NCBI GenBank assembly: GCA_949128115.1
Contig: OX421967.1
Location: forward strand, 19,422,635 to 19,486,634
Length of the DNA: 64,000 bases
Origin: Anaspis maculata
Taxonomy: Eukaryota > Arthropoda > Insecta > Coleoptera > Scraptiidae
Direction: 5' to 3'
Part shown: positions 57,180 through 64,000 of the stretch, in pieces
Layout of the letters: each line of letters opens with the position of its first letter
Numbering within the stretch: position 1 is the stretch's first letter
Made by a program: the position numbers and the translations under genes
Notes under the pieces: model-generated
Told to the model about the DNA's origin: nothing
The model's input: only the letters and a program-made list of their open reading frames with translations
Database searches by the model: none

Positions 57180-58560
57180 TTCGGGTGGGAAGTTGGAATC
57201 AGAGAGAAAGTTTGAAAATAATTTGCAGAGAAATTTGAATTTCCCGGAAAAACCTCATATCTTCTTCTAAATCATCTTATTAAGTAAAAAATCGTCAAGG
57301 AGGGTTCACTTTAAGCTCCATCATTTAAGATTTTGATTCTGATTCTTGTCCATTTGGATTCAGTAATGAAGGATTTTCTCTTGGGGTATATTTTTTGGGT
57401 TTGGGACACAAACAAGAAAAAATTCTAGGTATTTGCCGACGTTTCGATTTAATTAAAATCTTTTTCAAGGCTGTAACAAAATGATGTGCAATCAGGTGAA
57501 ACAGATAATCAAAGAGACCAGACAGTTCTTACCTCATGACCTATTGACTTGAAATAATTATTGAATGAATTGTAACTGACATTTTTGTGCAGCAAGCTGC
57601 TTAACAAATACGGCAAATACCTAGAATTTTTTCTTGTTTGTGGAAAAAAATATACCCCAAGAGAAAATCCTTCATTTAAGATTTTGGTCCCGAAAACCCA
57701 AGCCAGTTTTACATTCTCAACCACAAAATTCCCGGAAAATTGGAAAAATAATTGTTAGGAATGTTCAAGAACCATAGTTCCCTTTAAAAAAAAATGGTGA
57801 AAATCTGTTCACGGGATGAAAAGTTGGAAAATTTGCAAGTTTTCCAGAGAGGCAGTCTCGAAAATCTTGGGTCCACTTCAAAAAGTTTTTCCTCCAAAAA
57901 TTAATTCAATCTTTTTTTCAAGTTTCATTCCCATGCATGCATGTCTGCACCTAAAATTATTATTTCGTGGCGCTCACCGCACGTCGAAGTTTGCACTGCA
58001 GTATTTTCACATTCACGGAATGTGCAAATTTCATTTTGAAAAAATTGTCGTCAGGAAATCGGAACCGAGTCGATTTTGAAAATAGGTTTACACGACGCCC
58101 AATCCAATCTACTTACGATTTCAGATTTCAGAAAAAAGTCAATCTCCGAGCAGGAATGCATTTTTGAGTGGAGTCGTGCATCAGAAGCGCCGAATCCTTC
58201 CTGTCAAAACACGGGTGAAACGCCCTCTCGGGTGGCAACGGCTAAGAGAAATTTTGAAAATTCACAACGCCCGACTGGAAAGTGGTGGAACATCGCAACT
58301 GCAGACTTGATTCAAATCTTTTGTTGTGTTGCTTCCTGCTGAATTTGGTTCCAATCCATCAGATAGATTCTGAATATTTAAAAAGTGAAATTTTGAACGT
58401 TGACATTCTTTATCATTTGATAGATGACAGATAAGGCAACATTTTCAACTGTACTGAATACAGTTTCTCAAGGACTTTAAAATGACATATTGCAAGTCGA
58501 GTTCCGTTCCAACAACTGAAACCGGCTTCAATCTGAACCAAATTCACTACAAAAAAATGA
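57180..58560 (-). repeat. repeat D-F, inverted copy
   Basis: The inverse of 58320-58510 matches family D (GACTTGCAATATGTCATTT, GAACCAAATTC.GCAGGAAGC) and the inverse of 57690-58270 matches family F (ATTCCTGCTCGGAGATTG, CGACGTGCGGTGAGCGCC-like). It is split by the hairpin at 57365-57676. Confidence 0.78.
57365..57676. mobile_element. 312-bp foldback element nested in the inverted D-F copy
   Basis: AATGAAGGATTTTCTCTTGG is inverted at the right (CCAAGAGAAAATCCTTCATT). AACAAGAAAAAATTCTAGGT, then ATTTGCCG, is mirrored further in. The internal GCCGACGTTTCGATTTAATT with TTTTTCAAGGC is a small dyad. Confidence 0.82.
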
Positions 58561-58889
58561 AAAATTAACAATAGTCTTCACTCTGTAACTTCCGAAGTAA
58601 CTCCATGTATCAGCAGTTGCTTAATATGCTGATTCGCCTAGTCTATTTAACTTGGCGAAAACCGTTTGTCCCCCGAACATCAATTCTTTGAGAAAGAAAG
58701 AAAGTGAAGAAAAATAATAAACTTCCACCTTCCACCCTGTATATACTGATTTATATAGCTGTTCCAAAGTTGAGGACTTTTCACATGTCGAAAACGGGAC
58801 TAAAAGCTTGGGCTTGCCATGGAAAATTAACCGTTATTGTTTGAATTAATTCAAGCTGAAATTTTATTTCAAATATAGGTATGTACCTA
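58561..58889. other. no gene recognised; isolated CCACCCTG end
   Basis: TTCCACCTTCCACCCTGTATA at about 58720-58741 looks like the right terminus of a CAGGGTG element whose other arm is not seen. Confidence 0.4.
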
Positions 58890-59425
58890 CATAATAGAGT
58901 GCGCATTGTGCGACAGGTAATGATGAATTTTTCAGTTACAAATAATTGGGTGAAAATATTGGAGCTGCCTGGAACACAATATTGGAGTGACTGTTAAAAT
59001 ATGATTTCTGGAAACAAATACACTCTGCGGAATACTTACACAAAAAAGAATAATATACAGTACTTAGACACAAAAGATAAGTTAGTAACGAAATGAGTTG
59101 AAAAATCTTCCCACGCTGTTGTCTATAGTTACGGTTCCAGTGAGATGTTTTGAAAAGATCTTGAAGTGTTTTATTGCCTGCACAGGGTGGTTTATATGGC
59201 AATATGGCCTCGAATATGGCACCAATAATTAGGTACTTAGTTCAGTGTGTTCTCGACACTTCCATTTGCAGCAGCATTCATTGTGCATCACGATTCAGGG
59301 GCGTGTTTTTACCATGCACAGCTCATCCCATTCATCTGTGCATCCCATACAGAGTCGGGCTCACCATCACCGGCCTCATACCATGGTCGGCGTCCCACTG
59401 GATTTCTGTCCTTGATATTCATTCA
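58890..59425 (+). repeat. repeat family K, copy 2
   Basis: It matches 43478-43975 throughout, with small insertions (for example CAATATGGCCTCGAATATGG at about 59198). Confidence 0.8.
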
Positions 59426-61845
59426 TAATAGTGGAGCGGTTGAAGCTCGCTAACGCGAACGCGTCTCCTTAATGAGCTATTTTTTTTAGAGTATAACATT
59501 CTGGAACCATCACCATTCGATTGAGAAAACATCAGGCTTCAGAATATATAATTTTCAGCAAATAGACTAGGCACAAAACAAGAAATAAGAGAGTTCAGCG
59601 GCATTCACTATTATTGTTTGACAACATGACAACATGATGTTATAGACTAATTCGACCTCGCTGAATATGAAAATCGCGGTTTCCACTTCGAAAACTCCAC
59701 CGGAAGCTTAAAAATCCAAGATGGCGGACAAGGAGCAAGTAAACCGGAAATGTCTCGTTTCAGAGTTCTAGGAATCCTAGGATTACAATTTCAGTGTCAT
59801 TTTTTAGGTTTTTGAACTCCCCTGGTCAATCGGAATTGGTTTTAAATGCAAGCTATACATTTCCCATAGGAATTATTCTAGCACTATGATTTTACTAGGA
59901 ACAAGAAACAGAAAAAAAATTTTTTGTTCAGCTCGATTCTCTTCACAATTTCCATGATTCCAAGTATATTTGTTCAGACCGGGTGATACAAAACAACAGC
60001 AGTAACACTTTATCTGGATAAAATTATAAATATGTGAGAGGCAGTGTGAGTCAAAGAGCATGAAATTATCTATTCAGCCCAGTCAACGAGGAAAAAATAG
60101 CAAAAATAAATCATGTAGATGATTTCGAGAGCTTGTTGATTATTGTGTAAAAAGTACTCATCGATATAGGAGGTGTAGAGTCGCCGCCATCATGGATTAT
60201 TGGTGTAATTGGGTATTTTTTTTCAATTATCTCCATAAATAGCGATCCCATCGGAAAACGGTGTTGTTCAGATAAAATGCGTATCACTTTTACGTATCTG
60301 CCGTAGTTCCAGGGAAATTGGCCTGCGAGCGTCGGGTGTCGGGTGTGACTCGTAGGGGCGATATTCAATTTCTCACGGTGTCTATGAAAAATCACGCTAA
60401 ACTGCAATGGTACCTATGCTGTTTTGGCAATCTTCGTTGCTGTATAAATGACCTAGTCCTCTTGTGGTCTATATCGGTTCAGAAATTACTCGAATTTATG
60501 CACCTTAGTTCTTCTGAGGAAAAGTAGATTCTCATGATTTATGACCCACCACCCTGTATAATGAATTTCTTGTCTCATGCACCTTGTTTTACGAATGGAT
60601 CACTGATTATTTTCTCCTAAACTTTGTTTCGAAATACCTGTAAGTAACCAAAATACTGGGTTAATTTTCTAAATTTTCTCTCGCTGACCTTTTCATATTT
60701 TTAATTTGATGTGATACATTGAATTACGACGTATTTGCATCCAATGGATATAAGGATTTCATCCCTTCCACTTTGAGTTGCAATTTTTCAACCCTCTTCT
60801 CCAATCACTCAGAACCCCGAGGTGCGATTTTTGCAGATTTTGAAGAAGTAATACGGCATTCAATTGTCAACAGAATACCAAATTTTTAGGACGCCCATGT
60901 TTTTTCCGAGGTTGTGACGATTTTTTCACTCTCTTTCCTTGAACTGATTTGACTGAGGTGCAAAAATTTGAATTTGGCGGGCTCCGCGTTTACCGGAAGT
61001 GGCCCGCCATTAGCTATATGCATCGTAAGACATTTCATGACTTACTTTCTTTCGTTTGAGACCAGTTCGGGCTCAATCTGATCATTTTTGCGGCCGTGGT
61101 GCGAATTCCAAGCGAGTACTGCAATTTACAGCGACTCAAAACATTCGAAGACCTGGAAGACCATGAAGCACACGCGAGAAAGTCCCAGAAAATTGTCTAC
61201 TGAGTTCTTATGGTCTAAGGACACACTTTACTAAAAATCAGCTTTGAGCGAATTTGTTCTCGGTATTTATGATATAAAGTCTAGATTGACTGGGCTATAC
61301 CATGAGCCCCCGCGGCGCATGTATGATTTGCCTGTTGATTGAAAAATTTATAACTCCTTAACTGTGAGTTTTGGAGCAACCAAACTTTCCCAAAATATTT
61401 TTGAAAGTTTTCTCCTTACATGATCCCGCATATGTATGGACTTATTTAGAAAAACTGATGTAGTTCCCCATAGGTCGAAGTTTTTGTGTCATATTTTTGT
61501 ACTTCTTGGGTTTCTTATGATTTGGAAAGACAACTATGAACATTTGAAAAATGAAAACTGTTCTGAACGCTTGAAAAATGACTCAGCATTAGAATTATGT
61601 GAAAAAATTTGCCGTATTTACTATGGTTTTCGACTTCTAGCTGGTTGAACGCAAAAAATTGGAAAAACTTGAAATTTGAAAAATTGTCGAAAATAGGGGC
61701 TCCGCCCCAGAAGGCACCATTTTTTGTTCTGGAAACCGGGATTTTCGGATCCAGCGGGATCGAGTTAGTCTGAAAGTTTTATCGCCAACCGGTAACCTTT
61801 CCATGCCGCTGAACACAGTTTAGAGAGCACTTTTGAAAAAATGAG
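59426..61845. other. long stretch without a recognised gene
   Basis: The largest repeat-poor stretch in the window. At 59711-59740, AAGATGGCGGACAAGG (YY1-like core) and ACCGGAAATG (ETS-like core) stand together and the ATG opens 16 codons (MADKEQVNRKCLVSEF), a possible but unsupported promoter/first exon. An isolated CCACCCTG end lies at 60549-60556. A 70-codon frame at 61436-61648 is unrecognised. Confidence 0.4.
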
Positions 61846-62170
61846 CCTAGTAGTCCGGTGGTTAAGCGCCAAAAAAAGCTCGAACTATGCATTTTGAGCT
61901 TAAGCAATGCGCTTTTGGGGTTCGATTGGGGATCCCCATACCTTAATTTCAAGAGTTGGAGACATCGGTGCACTCGATGCGGAGGGGGTCTGGGGGGCCC
62001 TTGAAAGTTGAAGGTGCGAGGCTTCCCACCAAATCACCATACCACCACGAAATTCCTACTTGGATGTCATAAAACGACTCTAACCTACACATTGACAACA
62101 TTTGTTACCATGTCCCAACAGTTCTTCACACTAAAAAAAATTAATTCTTATGACAGATCGGAAAAAACTG
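61846..62170 (+). mobile_element. diverged family B copy with tRNA-like head (SINE)
   Basis: CTAGTAGTCCGGTGGTTAAG resembles a box A region and GGGGTTCGATTGGGGATCCC a box B region, about 70 bp apart. Downstream, GAGGGGGTCTGGGGGGCCC, TTGAAAGTTGAAGGTGCGAG, CTTCCCACCAAATC and CATGTCCC follow the order of family B (6715-6890). This copy therefore suggests that family B is a tRNA-derived SINE that lost its head elsewhere. Confidence 0.5.
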
Positions 62171-63124
62171 TTTTTCACAATTCTTAGCGAGGTACCGACA
62201 TCGAGTTTTTTGCCATCAAACCTCGAGAAGGTCCGATTTTTCAAGGGATTTCATCACTTACAAAAACTGAATTTTCTCGAAAAATATACAGTCTTGATGG
62301 CAGGTTCTGACGTCAATTTATAGACTCTCACTCTGTTTCCCTAATTAACCCGGAAAACAAAAAAATGTGCAGAGAACAGCGACCAAATTTGTCAGTGTCC
62401 GCGTTCCCTTTACGATAACTTCCGTATCGTAAAGGTCAAATTAAGATTTTTTCACCCAAAAATGTTCCTCAATTTATTCTGAAAATATAATCCCGAATAA
62501 CATATCGTCGCGTTTCAAAAATAAAGGCATCAGAAGCAAAAACATCGGAGCGCGCGCTCCCGTAAAACTGTCAGCCGCCCAGTATTTGAAACATGGGCTA
62601 TGAGGTGTAAAAATTTTTCTCGACGTTATTTTAGATGATTGAGTGATGAAACTTTATATAATGGTTTTATAGACAATTACCTCTCCCTTTGCAAATTATT
62701 GGGACCATACCATCCTGCAAAGCCCCTACAAGGTCGCTGCAAGGGCTTCTTTGGTTTAAAAAATTACCGCTAACCTACTGCAGAGCAGATATTTTTGTTT
62801 TTTTTCCTCTTCACTTTTTTTTTATACATCACTTCTTATTCAGAGCTGTATGATCTAAAATATGTAATGCCAAGTGGTAATCAGACTCCAATACCAAAGC
62901 AGTATTGAAGGAAATACCTACCTTACACTTCTGCGTGATTATCTAAATAGATACCTACCTATATATCGAAGTTCTATAAATTCAGCGGTGCAGCCAAGTG
63001 GTGGGCTACGGGACTATAGCCTCTCCCCAGATTACCAATTCTTCGCCCTTTTTTAGAGAATTTTAGTCCTTTCGTCCTTTCTCGAGTTTCGAAGAGATAT
63101 TTCGTTCCCAGTTATTCGCTCAGC
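62171..63124. other. no gene recognised
   Basis: About 950 bp of A/T-rich sequence. A weak inverted pair (GACATCGAG..TTGCCATCAAACCTCGAGAA against CTTGATGGCAGGTTCTGACGTC) is at 62200-62325. Confidence 0.4.
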
Positions 63125-63620
63125 CTCCCACAACAAAATCCTGTCTGCGCCACTGAGTATCTGAAGTCAGGTTTCTATGTTTTGTTTATTTATTGCAATG
63201 TCTGCATGAGGCACAATGTTTTTTGATCAATTTTAATGGGAAATAAGTGGAAAATTAAATCCATCAAACGAATGAAATGTCCTCATCGTCATCGGCATCA
63301 TTATCGCCATCGTGCTCATTTTGAATTATTATTATTTTTGATTGACTTTCGCAACCTTTGAGTTTGCAAGCCTCAGTGCATTTCAAATGTTCCTTTAGGC
63401 ACTGGCATTTCGATGTTGAGCAGTTTTTGTCTTTGCAGAAAATGTCCAACATCTCCCGGACTTCATTTGGGATGAGAGGCTGTACGGAGATAGTTTGTGA
63501 AATATAATTTAAAATTGATCAAGAACCATTGTGCCTCATGCAGACATTGCGATAAATATACAAAACATAGAAACCTGACTTCAGATACTCAGTGGCGCAG
63601 ACAGGATTTTGTCGTGGGAG
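63125..63620. mobile_element. 496-bp foldback carrying a cysteine-rich ORF
   Basis: CTCCCACAACAAAATCCTGT at the left is inverted at the right (ACAGGATTTTGTCGTGGGAG). The arms are about 115 bp (GCGCCACTGAGTATCTGAAG, TAGGTTTCTATGTTTTGT-like, GCCTCATGCAGACATTGC). The 260-bp centre contains the minus-strand ORF described next. Confidence 0.85.
63264..63452 (-). CDS. cysteine-rich CXC-like C-terminal domain, partial ORF
   Basis: The minus-strand frame reads FCKDKNCSTSKCQCLKEHLK, CTEACKLKGCES and then an acidic tail DGDNDADDDEDISFV before the stop at 63264. The spacing C-x4-C-x4-C-x-C-x6-C-x3-C-x4-C resembles the cysteine-rich CXC motifs of tesmin/TSO1-type proteins and of transposon-encoded relatives. 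The frame remains open upstream of the first Met (VQPLIPNEVRE) to at least 63500, so this is probably the last exon or a fragment of a larger protein captured by the foldback. Confidence 0.5.
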   Translation of the reverse strand: MLDIFCKDKNCSTSKCQCLKEHLKCTEACKLKGCESQSKIIIIQNEHDGDNDADDDEDISFV

Positions 63621-63639
63621 CACGGAGAAAAATATTAAG

Positions 63640-64000
63640 CTATATTAGACACAATTGAGGTGTATTTAACAACAATCTGTAGGCGGATATAGGCCACGTC
63701 CAAGCGACTGTCCCTGTAACATTAGATTTGTGGATGGAAGGATGTTGTACAGGTTTCATTAAATTAGTGTTGCACCAAACATAGTTTTATTGGTATTTGA
63801 ACCACAATCTTGTAGTTGTATCAGCAGTAAATCTTGTGTACATGACAACAAAAAACTAGATACTCTCATAATGGTGTATGAATGAATCACAAGCAGTTTG
63901 GGGATAAACCAAAATTGAGTCTATTTAGCCCAATTGCAACTTTATAGTTGATCCACCGTAAAGCTTTTGTACATAACAACCAAAAACTACTAACATAATC
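63640..64000. repeat. two direct repeats of about 60 bp, period about 142 bp
   Basis: TTGTAGTTGTATCAGCAGTAAATCTTG..TACATGACAACAAAAAACTA (63812-63858) recurs as TTATAGTTGATCCACCGTAAAGCTTT..TACATAACAACCAAAAACTA (63950-63992). The second copy runs to the window edge, so a longer array may continue beyond it. No gene recognised. Confidence 0.55.

Noticed and set aside
59711..59770. Short gene starting MADKEQVNRK
   Set aside because: The frame stops after 16 codons. YY1- and ETS-like words alone do not establish a promoter.

Overview
The window is a piece of a eukaryotic nuclear genome, most likely from an arthropod and probably an insect. The evidence is spliced exons (a phosphoglycerate mutase last exon), AATAAA poly(A) signals, tRNA-derived SINEs, 3' ends of non-LTR retrotransposons, Tc1/mariner-type transposase remains and very abundant A+T-rich foldback elements. 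I cannot name the species. Genes are almost absent: over 90% of what I can interpret is mobile or repetitive DNA, often nested.

Layout. 0-2.3 kb: two genic pieces, a candidate last coding exon (134-256, +) and the last exon of phosphoglycerate mutase (1393-1632, -), the latter with a repeat 47 bp upstream of its splice acceptor. 2.3-8.8 kb: foldback elements, one carrying a decayed DDE transposase. 9.5-12.3 kb: a 1.7-kb G+C-richer palindrome, a candidate signal-peptide exon (11556-11600) and a SINE-like repeat. 12.7-14.2 kb: a satellite-like array of about 262-bp units. 14.7-17.8 kb: a 3-kb palindrome with seven concentric pairs of terminal sequences. 17.8-25 kb: long mosaic repeats interrupted by foldbacks. 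25.5-32.4 kb: one foldback holding two later insertions, whose empty site survives in its other arm. 32.5-36 kb: a truncated foldback, a SINE-like repeat and a compact palindromic ambisense cassette (33679-35908) with CCAAT/YY1-like-rich inverted terminal repeats, an 89-codon ORF, a second ORF and two mirrored zinc-ribbon ORFs. 36.0-37.6 kb: an uninterrupted (GT)n of about 1.5 kb. 38-44 kb: mosaic repeats. 44-49 kb: a retrotransposon 3' end with target-site duplication and three foldbacks. 49-60 kb: MITEs, a second retrotransposon 3' end, tandem repeats and second copies of earlier repeats. 60-64 kb: mostly unrecognised sequence, then a foldback containing a cysteine-rich (CXC-like) ORF.

How the parts relate. 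Many foldbacks begin CAGGGTG or CAGGTG and end in the complement, flanked by TA. Because the same mosaic repeats occur several times, empty and filled sites can be compared inside the window. These comparisons show real insertions at TA, as expected for Tc1/mariner-like mobilisation, and the one transposase remnant present is of that broad type. The cassette at 33.7-35.9 kb is the best candidate for an undescribed system: it is organised like a small ambisense replicon or transposon with its own promoters and poly(A) signals, and I do not recognise two of its proteins.
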